From Clostridia bacterium (GTDB lineage Bacteria > Bacillota > Clostridia > Oscillospirales > Acutalibacteraceae), in contig JAFUPA010000008.1 of the NCBI GenBank assembly GCA_017481575.1, positions 1-64,000 on the forward strand: DNA of 64,000 bases, in the 5' to 3' direction. Both the position numbers and the translations under genes were made by a program. Below are positions 26,001 to 34,736 of the stretch, in pieces. Within the stretch, counting starts at the first letter, position 1, and each line of letters starts with the position of its first letter. The notes under the pieces are model-generated. The model was not told the origin of the DNA, did not search any database, and saw nothing but the letters and a program-made list of their open reading frames with translations.

Positions 26001-26744
26001 CAGATTAACCGTCTTGGCGACCTCGCTAACCCGATGCTCTTCACAGACGATTCTGTTAATGCGGTTGTTGAAAATTATATCAAGGCCGTTGACTTCAACA
26101 ACGAGCTTCCGTATGACATCGACAGCCAGATCGTTGTTGACGGTGTTGCAGATGCGCTCCGTGATGCTATCGATAACCTCGAAGCTATTGCTGTTATTGA
26201 GTTCTATGACCCGTCAATGCACATCATCAATCATGAGTACAAGTTCCTCTACGGTTTTGAGGAAGACTTCTATAACGAAGAAGATGCAATGATGTGGGGC
26301 GACGACTTCTACTTCTACTTCACAATGGATTACGGCTCACCGACAGCAGGTGACTCAATGACACTCATTCCGACCGAAAACGGTAACGGTACAGGTTCAA
26401 AGATTAACATCGTTTCTGACCCTGACGGTGACGGCGAGTACGACATTGATACACAGTACACAATGATTCTCTTCGGTGACGTTAACGGTGACAGCTTCAT
26501 CGACGGACAGGATGCTGTTGTTATGAGAGCTTATGCAGCTTCAATGCTTCGCACAGGCACATCAACAAGACACATCAAGTATGCGGCTGACCTTGATTTC
26601 AGCGGTACAATCGGTGCAGCAGACGCAAAGATTGCTGAAAACGCAGGCCTTAAGAAGGCTACTGTTGACCAGAGACCTGCAGAGCTTGCTAACGAAGAAC
26701 TCACTTTCTTTGATTTGGTAAACAAAGCAAAAACTGCAGCATAA
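23100..26744 (+). CDS. Large secreted protein with C-terminal dockerin-like module
   Basis: A 1214-residue exported protein: signal peptide at about 1-27 ending in GASA, then some 900 residues with no recognised domain, largely helical by composition. Around residues 958-1030 there is one copy of the helical repeat found many times in the next gene (ADYSELIAQINRLG, FTDDSV, VVDGVADALRDAIDNLEAI). The final 90 residues begin with ILFGDVNGDSFIDGQDAVV, a dockerin-like calcium-binding half-repeat, while the second half is degenerate. Possibly attached to a cohesin-bearing surface protein. GGAGG at 23086-23090 supports ATG 23100. Confidence 0.8.
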   Translation: MKQSKRLLCVLLALLMMLSALTVGASAYKHNYERPYGYDSILTPYFSNDQASSALLDFLDDEVFAPMNVNEELLGIEIKIYSLDSLFDSVDNITSSTLYGVATVLNLGDIESMNWDIPQDSGYRRRSTTLSDGEFFAKFLQFVQVNADPLYKLIGNDLDLGVIGNFVNLSELIPMLDDLHGYLTYTVYNLLIDPDMLEENYDKANSNLDQIINDFLANRCIKFIGDMLADAETGENALADFLGLETNEDGTLKETMGLVQLCPSLTADEVDITKASIYDFCKNIFTALIDDIVIPFAGELIIDLLEIPLDDPTAEEMSYVDMAINLFVTYETVGLTEDATAEEIMTAFLTQEGCPNPEAPNNLDKINTGVRYILKEGITSYIYLQDDGNGGKYLTVAPNLMDQLADLLKGVLPMLPTFLSDFPVLSAEDTAYLETATEEQVFAFAMQMILEAFVDGVYFPSRCNSIKELATYTLVNVAAGIIPSVDFEAKIESGELVPDSMQCLDVAAAVLRYYIVGEMGYRPGDTVESYEALINNLTPTFDELLNAVFDQLLGQYAVLFNLYPNDSYKTEANMKSPWYKLYMTVGQVIPLTNIFYGVEDSQYGMENLFVDSIIGSILNFDINGLLRIIGSRPDSELNKPLSQALVNLIARVLNGLMRLPTEKDSEAYLNDNSYQLNLVVPYAYTTLDELLIEVNTTNTSAAYPQRYNSNAALNGTGLQRTAYMLLHLITNLTGEGTLFGESVDLVATLLGIIDLDQFEYMKVDYEDNHPAGEAFTIKQLKDLYEELKIPDNEGIKYYEEDYSYFRMVDWAPWAYLNFKEIVGHAESIINAYDASEADPDNNVAPARSDITYAYYALYHTYWDMLRYYPTTANNYQLNKVYQKAIAGNYSNVDADGNQVYTTRTWDAYEKAFNFATQVMEEYAVYEANGTLGDYKQSKINMARAQLRDAMQGLKPNIGDADYSELIAQINRLGDLANPMLFTDDSVNAVVENYIKAVDFNNELPYDIDSQIVVDGVADALRDAIDNLEAIAVIEFYDPSMHIINHEYKFLYGFEEDFYNEEDAMMWGDDFYFYFTMDYGSPTAGDSMTLIPTENGNGTGSKINIVSDPDGDGEYDIDTQYTMILFGDVNGDSFIDGQDAVVMRAYAASMLRTGTSTRHIKYAADLDFSGTIGAADAKIAENAGLKKATVDQRPAELANEELTFFDLVNKAKTAA

Positions 26745-26756
26745 ATTCTATAATTT

Positions 26757-26787
26757 CAGGCGGTACGCAAGTGCCGCCTGTTTTTTT
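26757..26787 (+). terminator. Terminator after large dockerin gene
   Basis: Ten-bp stem CAGGCGGTAC (26757-26766)/GTGCCGCCTG (26771-26780) with one G-T type mismatch, loop GCAA, then TTTTTTT. Confidence 0.93.
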
Positions 26788-26847
26788 GCGTTAAACATTA
26801 AATTAAAGCTGTATAGTCAATTTGTTGTAGCTTTTGGCTCAATTTTG

Positions 26848-26876
26848 TTGACTTAAATTGAGCGATATGTTAAAAT
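26848..26876 (+). promoter_or_regulatory. Promoter of the giant repeat protein gene
   Basis: TTGACT (26848-26853) and TAAAAT (26871-26876) with a 17-base spacer, 58 bases before the start codon. Together with the terminator at 26757 it makes this gene a separate transcription unit from 23100-26744. Confidence 0.75.
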
Positions 26877-26933
26877 AATTATGTATAAATTGTAATATAG
26901 GATTGCTATACATTTTGTTTGGTGGTGTGTAAA

Positions 26934-29900
26934 ATGAAATCTGTCAAAAAGGTTATCAGTTTAATAATTGCAGTTGCTCTGGTGCTGTCATCTCTACCGT
27001 TCGCTGTGTCATTCGGTACGCTGACTGCATCTGCTTCTGTTGCGGCTGACTCTTCGCTGGTTATCAACAGACCTATGGCAACAGTTGCTGTAACTGAAGT
27101 TACAAGAGTCGCTTATTCCACTTATTCAATGAAACAGCCGTCGGGCAGTAACTCTGTCATTGTTAAGGCTACCCCCTCGGGTATGCCCGAGCTCGCAGGT
27201 AACTTTAATTCGCTTGCTTACGCAGGTGAAACTCCCGTTGCTACACAGATTTCCTTTACACCCGGTGTCGCACTTGACTCTACACCTACAATTGCCTGCA
27301 GTAATACAACTGTTACAATCAGCGATTATGCATATTCAAACGGTACATACACATGGTACGTTACAGGCGGTACGGCAACCGTCGGAACAACACTTCTCTT
27401 TACTGTTACATACACATACACCGATACAAATGCAGTCACAGGTAAAAGCTACACTAATACATACAACTCCTACGGCATATCTTATGTTGAGGCAATCGCA
27501 CAGCCGGCAGGTGTTTATGCAATGAAGAGAACCTACGAGGATTTCTGGCTCGGACAAAGCACCAAAAACCGTTCGTATGTTGCGTCTTTTGTTGTGGGCG
27601 CCAACACATACGGCTCTGTATATAACGGAGGCTCGGGCAACGGTAGTGTTTATTTTGAAAGCACAGGCTCCGTACCGGGTTGGACATCAGATTACGGTGT
27701 GATGAAAAGCTTTGAAGGTCATAGTGCATCCCGTTATTACAATCTCTGTTTTGCGGCAGACTCTAACAGACCGCTTTCTTACGTTTATTTTGACCGAAGC
27801 CTCCATTCAACCCTTTCAGACCTCAATCTCCGAGTTGTAACAGCAAATGCTGGTCTCGCAAGCGAATCGGGCGAACGTGTTACAGTATATCTCAATAATA
27901 AATATGTAAACTACGGCATTTGCCAGACTTACTCCGCAGAGGACAGTGGCGATGCTCCGACAAATAACACCTATGCGGCGAATGAAATCGGTCTTACGGG
28001 CTATACAGGCTCAATTTATAGTGCCGGTGAATTCTTTCAGCAATACTTCACAGGCTCAGGCCCGAGTGCCGCTACGGGAACTTACGATTATACGTTCTCG
28101 AACTTTTACCAGACTTCCGCAGGATGGTCAGAGGTTTATGTCGGACATTCTCACAGTCTCCGTGTTATAACATACGATAAAGGCGCATTGCGTACTTTGG
28201 TTGAAGAGATACAGGGAACAGACCCCGATGTAATGACTACAGATGTTGAAGCAGGCGGCTTCAAGGGCTACAACCCGCAGTCGTGGTATTATTCAGCTGG
28301 CTGGGAGTCTTTCTTCAATGCCTACAATGCGGCAAAATCCTGCCTCAATAAACCCAATGCTACCCAGGCAGAAATTGACGAAAAATGTGCTGAACTGCAG
28401 TCAGCTTATGACTCAATGGAAATGCGAGTTGCCGATTATTCAATTGCAAACGCATATTATAACCAGGCACTTGCAAAAAATCAGAATTACTACACACTTG
28501 CTTCATGGGCAAAGGTTCAGAATATCCTTGATAACTACGTTTCAAACTACAGCGCAATTTATCAGCCTGCAGTTGATAAGCTTGCGGCTGACCTCAAAAC
28601 GGCTCTTGACTCCCTTGAGGAAGCAACAGCAGATTATTCAGTATTCAATAAACACCTTAATACAGTAAACACTCTTATGAGCAAGTCGGTTGCTAACTAC
28701 GGTATGACAGCTGACAAGGCTTACAACAACTGGTCAAACCTTGTTTCGGCTCTCACAAAATCAGGCTGTATTTACGACGAGCTTGACGGTTATATCGTTG
28801 CTGACCCGTTGCTTATCAGTCAGCAGGCAACTGTTGACGGTTATGTTCTTCTCCTCGAACGTGCAATCAATGCTCTTTCACTCACATCTGCAAACTATAC
28901 AGAGGCAGGTAAAGCAGAGTCCGCATACAAGCTCATTAACCTTTCTTATGTTGTTGACGAAATTGCAACCGAGCTCACAGCGGCTTACGATGCTCTTGTA
29001 GCCTTGCACGGTAAAGACCTTTCTTATCAGGCAAAGGTCGATGAGGCAACCGCAAATCTTAACGACTGGCTTGCAAAGGTGCAGTATAAGCCTGCAGATA
29101 CAACCGCAGCCGTACAGATTCTTGCAACGGCATATTCTCTCGACAGAACAAAGTATGACGATATGTCTGCGGTTGATGCCGCAGTTGCAAATCTTGAGTC
29201 GAAACTTGATCTTGACATAAGGTATCAGAACGATATCAACAGAGCCGTATCTGCTTTGCAGTCAGCTATTGACTCTCTTCTCAAAAACTCTGCCGATTAC
29301 ACCGCTGTTGACGATGCTATCGCCGCTGTTCAGGAGCGTGAGGAGCTTATCAAGAATACTTATGCAGACACTTACGGCTTTACTGCAGACGTGTTCTATT
29401 CAAACTGGTCAGATGTTGTAACAGCTATGAACAACGTTGTCAGAGGTCTTGACTATACTCAACAAACAACAGTCGATGCCTATGCAACGGCAATTCTCAA
29501 TGCGCTTGGATCACTCACTGAAAATACAGCAGATTACACAAAGGTTAAGGAGCTTCAGGATGAAGCTTACACTCTTGTTACAACAGGCGATGAGCTTTAC
29601 ACACAGGCAAGCCTTGACAACCTCACCGCCGTTTACATCAATGTTGTTGCAAACAAATCCATCAGCGAGCAGGCAACAGTTGACGGATATGCGCAGAGTA
29701 TTCAGACAGCAATCGATGAGCTTGAATATCTGCCTGCAAATTATACCGAGGTTAACTCACAGCTTGCTCTTGCACAGGCAGAGCTTGACCGTGATGAGGC
29801 TTATACACTTGCTCACCCGGGATATACATATTATACAGCTGATTCAATTTCAAATCTTAACGTTGCAATTGCAACTGTTGTTGATGGTCTTGATATAAGA

Positions 29901-32450
29901 TATCAGACAGAGGTTGACGGTTATGTAACTTTAATCGCAGATGCTCTTTCGGGGCTTGTCTGTGCTCCGGCAGACTACACTCAGGTTGACCTTAAACTTC
30001 TGGAAGTGCCGTCCGACCTTTCGGTTTACACAACACTTTCGGTTGCAACACTTAATGCGACAATAAACTCCATTGACCGCACACTCACAGCCGATAAGCA
30101 GGCAACCGTAGACCGTTATGTAACATCTATCGGCAACGCAATCACTTCACTCAAATACAAGGCGGGCGATTACAGCGCAGTTAAAGCCGCCATCAATAAG
30201 GTTCCGACGGATTCTTCTGTTTACACAGAGGATAGCTGGAACTACCTGCAGGAGCAGATAAGTGCAGTTGTTTATGACCTTGATATTACTCATCAGGACG
30301 AAATTGACACTTATGCACTTGCAATCGAACAGGCAATCGAATTCCTCCGCTACAAGACAGCGGATTACACAAATGTTGACAATGCAATCACCGCCGCCAA
30401 TGCGGAGATTGAAAAGGGTATTTATACCGACGAAAGTGTTGCACTTGTACAACAGGCGATTGATGCCGTTGAGCGTGATTACCCGATTACACAGCAAACA
30501 GAAGTAGATGCTTTTGCAACCGCAATCAATAATGCAGTTAAAAAGCTTACTGAAAAAGATGCTGACTACACAGAGGTTGATAACGCAATCACCGCCGCCA
30601 ATGCAGAGATTGAAAAGGGTTACTACACCGAAGACAGCGTTGCAAATCTTCAAAGCGCTGTAAATGCAGTTGTAAGAGGCTATCCGATTACCCGTCAGGA
30701 TGAGGTAGATGCTTTTGCGGCGGCAATCACGGAAGCAATCGGAAAGCTCGAGATAATCTATGCCGACTACACCGACGTTGACGATGCTATCGCATATGCA
30801 CAGTCAGAAATCGAGTCAGGCTTGTATACTGACGAGAGTGTAGCCGAGGTTCAGAAGGCGATTGATGCTGTCGAACGTGATTATCCCTACACAAGACAGG
30901 ACGAGGTTGACGAGTTTGCAATGGCAATTGACGATGCAGTTGCTTATCTTCAGTACAAAGCGGCAGACTATACCGCAGTTGATGAAGCAATTGAAAAAGG
31001 AAACACCGAAATCGCAAAGGGCATTTATACCGATGACAGCGTTGCGGCACTTCAAAAAGCAATCAACAGCGTTATAAGAGGCTACAATATCCTTCGCCAA
31101 AGCACAGTTGACGGATACGCAACCGCAATTAATACTGCAATCAGCAAGCTTGTTTTAAAGAGTGCCGATTACACAGCGGTTGAAGAAGCAATCACAGCCG
31201 CAAACGAAAAAATTGCAACCGGTTATTACACCGACGACAGCGTGGCAATTGTTCAGCAGGCGATAGATGCTGTTGAATACGGATATGCAGAAGAGAAGCA
31301 GAACGAAGTTGACGCTTTTGCTCAGGCAATCGTTGATGCAACAAGCAAACTTATTCTCAAGCCTGCAGATTATTCAGTAGTAGAGAATACAATAGAAGAA
31401 GCAAAGACAGAAATTGCAAAGGGAATTTATACTGACGACAGCGTTACCGAACTTCAGACCACCATTGATGCAGTTGAATACGGTTACACAATTGACCGTC
31501 AGGCGGAGGTTGATGCTTTTGCATCCGCAATAGATGAAGCAATTGCAGGTCTTGATTTGCTTCCGGCAGATTACACCGCAGTCGAAGAGGCAATCACAGC
31601 CGCAAATGAAAAAATCGCAACCGGTTACTACACCGATGATTCTGTCGCACTTCTGCAGGCAGAAATTGAAAAAGTAGTCTATGGTCTTGATATTACGTAC
31701 CAGACTGAAGTTCAGCAATATGCAGATAATATAGTTAAACTTACCAATGAATTGGAGTTAAAATCGGCAAATTACACAGAACTTCAAAAAATTCTAGATT
31801 TACTTGACAATTCGGCTTCGGAGATTTATACTAATACATATACAAACTTTAATGAGGTAATGTCGCTAATTACCACTTACAGGGAGGAAACTGTCTCTCA
31901 AAATATGTCTCTTACAATCGATAAGCAGGCACAGGTTGACGAGATGACAGCAACTCTTCAGGGTTATATTGATATGCTTGAACCGGAAGCTGTTGAGAAA
32001 TTCGAAGCGATCGGTACAACAGTATTCAAGACACAGAGTGGAGTAAACTACATCTATGGTCTTCAAGAAAAGCTTACAAAGGCAAAGTTCCAAAATACAT
32101 ATGTAGAATATGAAAACGTAACACTTGAGTATTCACTTACAACAACACGTTGGCTTGGCACAGGCTCAACAGTAACAGTAAAGTCAGCAAAGACAGGTGA
32201 AGTAATAGCAACATATGTGATTGTAATCTATGGAGACGTAGACGGAAATGCAATCATTGAAGCAACAGATTCAATGATGATTTTCAATTCAACAACAGGT
32301 GTAACAGCACCGTTGACGGGAGCAGCGAAGTTAGCGGCAAATCTTGAAGGAACGAGAGTTGCGGTTAATAATAACGATAAAGTAGTTCTCGATGCAGTAC
32401 TCAAAGGAACAATGACAATCGACCAGGTAACAGGTAAAGGCACACAGTAA
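26934..32450 (+). CDS. Giant secreted protein with about 17 helical repeats and dockerin-like end
   Basis: An 1838-residue exported protein. Signal peptide about 1-35. Residues about 40-490 include a beta-rich region of unknown fold. From about 500 to 1620 there are some 17 repeats of 60-75 residues, each starting with A-D/N-Y-T/S (for example ADYTAVDEAIEKGN, IYTDDSVAALQKAI, EVDAFATAI), a FIVAR-like three-helix pattern; the repeats near the C-terminal end are most alike. Near 1766 comes YGDVDGNAIIEATDSM, a dockerin-like half with a degenerate partner. ATG 26934 is used because GGTGGTG sits before it. Likely an extended surface or matrix protein; binding target unknown. Confidence 0.8.
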   Translation: MKSVKKVISLIIAVALVLSSLPFAVSFGTLTASASVAADSSLVINRPMATVAVTEVTRVAYSTYSMKQPSGSNSVIVKATPSGMPELAGNFNSLAYAGETPVATQISFTPGVALDSTPTIACSNTTVTISDYAYSNGTYTWYVTGGTATVGTTLLFTVTYTYTDTNAVTGKSYTNTYNSYGISYVEAIAQPAGVYAMKRTYEDFWLGQSTKNRSYVASFVVGANTYGSVYNGGSGNGSVYFESTGSVPGWTSDYGVMKSFEGHSASRYYNLCFAADSNRPLSYVYFDRSLHSTLSDLNLRVVTANAGLASESGERVTVYLNNKYVNYGICQTYSAEDSGDAPTNNTYAANEIGLTGYTGSIYSAGEFFQQYFTGSGPSAATGTYDYTFSNFYQTSAGWSEVYVGHSHSLRVITYDKGALRTLVEEIQGTDPDVMTTDVEAGGFKGYNPQSWYYSAGWESFFNAYNAAKSCLNKPNATQAEIDEKCAELQSAYDSMEMRVADYSIANAYYNQALAKNQNYYTLASWAKVQNILDNYVSNYSAIYQPAVDKLAADLKTALDSLEEATADYSVFNKHLNTVNTLMSKSVANYGMTADKAYNNWSNLVSALTKSGCIYDELDGYIVADPLLISQQATVDGYVLLLERAINALSLTSANYTEAGKAESAYKLINLSYVVDEIATELTAAYDALVALHGKDLSYQAKVDEATANLNDWLAKVQYKPADTTAAVQILATAYSLDRTKYDDMSAVDAAVANLESKLDLDIRYQNDINRAVSALQSAIDSLLKNSADYTAVDDAIAAVQEREELIKNTYADTYGFTADVFYSNWSDVVTAMNNVVRGLDYTQQTTVDAYATAILNALGSLTENTADYTKVKELQDEAYTLVTTGDELYTQASLDNLTAVYINVVANKSISEQATVDGYAQSIQTAIDELEYLPANYTEVNSQLALAQAELDRDEAYTLAHPGYTYYTADSISNLNVAIATVVDGLDIRYQTEVDGYVTLIADALSGLVCAPADYTQVDLKLLEVPSDLSVYTTLSVATLNATINSIDRTLTADKQATVDRYVTSIGNAITSLKYKAGDYSAVKAAINKVPTDSSVYTEDSWNYLQEQISAVVYDLDITHQDEIDTYALAIEQAIEFLRYKTADYTNVDNAITAANAEIEKGIYTDESVALVQQAIDAVERDYPITQQTEVDAFATAINNAVKKLTEKDADYTEVDNAITAANAEIEKGYYTEDSVANLQSAVNAVVRGYPITRQDEVDAFAAAITEAIGKLEIIYADYTDVDDAIAYAQSEIESGLYTDESVAEVQKAIDAVERDYPYTRQDEVDEFAMAIDDAVAYLQYKAADYTAVDEAIEKGNTEIAKGIYTDDSVAALQKAINSVIRGYNILRQSTVDGYATAINTAISKLVLKSADYTAVEEAITAANEKIATGYYTDDSVAIVQQAIDAVEYGYAEEKQNEVDAFAQAIVDATSKLILKPADYSVVENTIEEAKTEIAKGIYTDDSVTELQTTIDAVEYGYTIDRQAEVDAFASAIDEAIAGLDLLPADYTAVEEAITAANEKIATGYYTDDSVALLQAEIEKVVYGLDITYQTEVQQYADNIVKLTNELELKSANYTELQKILDLLDNSASEIYTNTYTNFNEVMSLITTYREETVSQNMSLTIDKQAQVDEMTATLQGYIDMLEPEAVEKFEAIGTTVFKTQSGVNYIYGLQEKLTKAKFQNTYVEYENVTLEYSLTTTRWLGTGSTVTVKSAKTGEVIATYVIVIYGDVDGNAIIEATDSMMIFNSTTGVTAPLTGAAKLAANLEGTRVAVNNNDKVVLDAVLKGTMTIDQVTGKGTQ
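28431..31790 (+). repeat. Coding repeats of the giant surface protein
   Basis: About 17 diverged units of roughly 200 bases within the gene. The last seven or eight (from about 30358) are clearly more similar to each other: AITAANAEIEKG and AITAANEKIATGYYTDDSVA each occur twice, which suggests recent duplication at that end. Confidence 0.8.
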
Positions 32451-32502
32451 TGGCTTTAATCCACTTTGATGGATAAAGATATAAATTTTAGGAGGAAATA
32501 TT

Positions 32503-34227
32503 ATGGCAAAGAAACTTTTATGTATCGTTCTTTCCGTAGCTATGCTCTTGGGCACATTTGCTATAGCTGCATCAGCAGGTGATTGCTATACACACTCATC
32601 ACTTGCAGATGCCCAGGCTGAATTAGCTGAGAAGCAGTGGGAAGTCGAATACGACGCATCTGTTGATTATAAGGATTTAATCAACAGAACATGGCTTACA
32701 GGTGTTGGAATTGGTGTTAACTATGCAAATATTCCAGCAGTAGCAGCATCTCAGGAGGTTATAGAGGCTAATCTCTATTTCTGGGAAGACGAAATTATCG
32801 AGGCTTATAACGCAGCAACAACAAATGAAGAGTATTGGGCACTCTACAACAAGATGGCTACTCCTCAAATTCTTGAGTATGACTGTGATTATTGTGGTCT
32901 TGAGTACGAAGTTATGTATGATTTTGCATATGAGTACAAAGCAGAAGAGAAAGCAGTAATGGATATTGAGATTGTTGCAGATACTGAGTATGCTAAAGCT
33001 GGAGATACAATTACAGTTGATGTTTATGCAACTTCTAACTTTGCTACTCCTTGGGTATTTGGTGGTATCTTCTATGACAAACAGTACCTTGAGCCTGTTT
33101 CTGTTGTATTTGATACTGAAACACACACAACATGGAAGCAGATGCAGGAGCAGCTTGATTTAGCTAATGGAAACAGTGATCTTAGAGATCTTTATTGGCC
33201 GGAATCAATGCTTACAGAAGAAAATCTCGCAAAATATGGTGTTTCCTATATGGTTGCACAGTTTAATGAAGAGTTAGGCGTTGGTAATTATGTTCACGGT
33301 ATGAAATTTGCAGGCGAGCGTTTGTTTACTGCTACATATACAGTTAAGGCGGACGTTCCCGAGGGAACAGAGCTTGAGTTCTTTGTACCGGCAGATGCAA
33401 CCTTATCTATGGAAGATTTCCTTTACAATGAGATGGATGGAAGATCAAGTCCTTGGAGCTTCCGCCATGTTGTGTATGCTGGAATGGAATATTCAGAGAC
33501 AATGATTACATTGGATAACCATTCAATCTACGGTCAGACTGTAACTGCTAACACAGAAACAGTTATCATCGGTGAAGAGCCCGCTCCTGCAGTTAAGGGT
33601 GAAATCGTTGAGGTTACACCTTATCCGACATATATCGGTGACACAGCTATCACAACTGTTGAAGTAACAGGTGCTCCTGAAGCTCTTAAGGTTGAGACTC
33701 CTGAAGGATTCCTCACATTCACACGTGACGATATAGCTGCTGTTGCAATCGAAGCAACAGAGGCAGGCGAAATCTGGACAATCGAAGTTCTTGTAAACGC
33801 TGAAACAGTTGATTGCACAGTATACGCTGACTACGGCGATCTCGGTGTAACAGACGGTACAGCATTCACACTTACAGGTCTTGTTAAGCAGGATCTTTCA
33901 ATCCACTCAATCGTAATTCCTGATATGTATCCGGATGCACAGAACGGTGGCGTTATTCTTGCTGGTAAGCATGACGTTATCATCAAGACAAGCACAGATG
34001 TAGCTAAGATTCAGTTCTATGATCCTGCTGACGGCACAACATACACATACACTTCATGGTCAGGCGCCGGTAAGGTTCCTTATGAAGATGTTGACGGCGA
34101 GCGTATTTGGACAATCAGCCATGCATTTGGTCCTTACGGCACACGTTCACTCATAATCAGAACACGTTCAGAAACAACATTCTTTGCTGCTACTGAATCT
34201 ACTCTTGATGCAACTGTTGTTTACTAA
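32503..34227 (+). CDS. Secreted protein with cohesin-like domain
   Basis: The 574-residue protein has a signal peptide (about 1-24, ending ASA). Residues about 153-320 look like a cohesin: the opening AKAGDTITVDVYATSN, GGIFYDKQYLEPVSV, and the closing LFTATYTVKADVPEGTELEF match the beta-sandwich pattern of scaffoldin cohesins. Residues 355-574 are two further beta-rich modules of unknown type. A small CDYC motif lies near 127. It follows two dockerin-like proteins, so it could be a binding partner; that is inference. TAGGAGGAAATATT gives a good RBS before ATG 32503. Confidence 0.7.
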   Translation: MAKKLLCIVLSVAMLLGTFAIAASAGDCYTHSSLADAQAELAEKQWEVEYDASVDYKDLINRTWLTGVGIGVNYANIPAVAASQEVIEANLYFWEDEIIEAYNAATTNEEYWALYNKMATPQILEYDCDYCGLEYEVMYDFAYEYKAEEKAVMDIEIVADTEYAKAGDTITVDVYATSNFATPWVFGGIFYDKQYLEPVSVVFDTETHTTWKQMQEQLDLANGNSDLRDLYWPESMLTEENLAKYGVSYMVAQFNEELGVGNYVHGMKFAGERLFTATYTVKADVPEGTELEFFVPADATLSMEDFLYNEMDGRSSPWSFRHVVYAGMEYSETMITLDNHSIYGQTVTANTETVIIGEEPAPAVKGEIVEVTPYPTYIGDTAITTVEVTGAPEALKVETPEGFLTFTRDDIAAVAIEATEAGEIWTIEVLVNAETVDCTVYADYGDLGVTDGTAFTLTGLVKQDLSIHSIVIPDMYPDAQNGGVILAGKHDVIIKTSTDVAKIQFYDPADGTTYTYTSWSGAGKVPYEDVDGERIWTISHAFGPYGTRSLIIRTRSETTFFAATESTLDATVVY

Positions 34228-34269
34228 TATCAATTACTAAGCACTAGAATTGCATAATATTTTTTCTTG

Positions 34270-34298
34270 GCCCCGTGTTAACGCACGGGGCTTTGATT
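34270..34298 (+). terminator. Terminator after cohesin-like gene
   Basis: GCCCCGTG (34270-34277)/CACGGGGC (34284-34291), loop TTAACG, then TTTGATTT. It isolates the peptide operon that starts just downstream. Confidence 0.9.
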
Positions 34299-34310
34299 TG
34301 TCAAAAACAG

Positions 34311-34339
34311 TTGACAAATCAGGTAATATGTGCTATTCT
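34311..34339 (+). promoter_or_regulatory. Strong promoter of the candidate peptide operon, with overlapping inverted repeat
   Basis: TTGACA (34311-34316) is perfect and TATTCT (34334-34339), with an extended -10 TG, lies 17 bases on. The -35 box is part of an inverted repeat GATTTGTCAA (34295-34304)/TTGACAAATC (34311-34320), which could be an operator. The transcript leader to the precursor ATG is about 115 bases. Confidence 0.75.
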
Positions 34340-34460
34340 TCTTACAAGATATAGTGATAATAGTATCTTTTTGCAAAATTGGTTGTTAACAAAAGATATC
34401 TTAGTCAATTTTGCATTGTGTTTATCACTTGTCTAATTTATTGAGGACGAGGTGAAAAGA

Positions 34461-34622
34461 ATGACTTACATCAGACCTGAAATGGAGATCGAGAAGTTCG
34501 ACATCATTGAGGAAATCACTGCAGACGGCGCATCTGCAGCAGGTGGAAACGATGCAGGTTCTCTTGATTCAGCAGCAGTTGTAACAGATGAAAGCATCGG
34601 TAGCGATCTCATCATCGGCTAA
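34461..34622 (+). CDS. Candidate RiPP precursor peptide, 53 residues
   Basis: ATG 34461 to TAA 34622, preceded by GAGGTG (34449-34454). The leader-like start MTYIRPEMEIEKFDIIEEIT is charged and hydrophobic in alternation. The rest is small and polar, rich in Ala, Gly, Ser and Asp, with no Cys, ending SDLIIG. An A-x-A stretch at residues 24-27 (ASAA) is a plausible signal-peptidase-like cut site. The YxRPExE type opening is familiar from short Clostridial peptides of unknown function. Its place before a PqqD-like protein, an exporter and a protease supports a modified, exported peptide. Confidence 0.75.
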   Translation: MTYIRPEMEIEKFDIIEEITADGASAAGGNDAGSLDSAAVVTDESIGSDLIIG

Positions 34623-34638
34623 TCAATCCAAAAAACGG

Positions 34639-34680
34639 ATTCGGCAGGCAATCCTACGGTTGTCTGCCGAATTTAGGTTT
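34639..34680 (+). terminator. Attenuator hairpin after precursor gene
   Basis: ATTCGGCAGGCAA (34639-34651) pairs with TTGTCTGCCGAAT (34660-34672) with one G-T pair; the tail TTTAGGTTTT is only moderately T rich. Such partial terminators behind precursor genes yield much precursor and little enzyme mRNA. Confidence 0.75.
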
Positions 34681-34736
34681 TAACGGTTGTTTGTCCGTTT
34701 ACAAATAACGGTTAAAGCCTGAAAAGGAGCGTTAAT

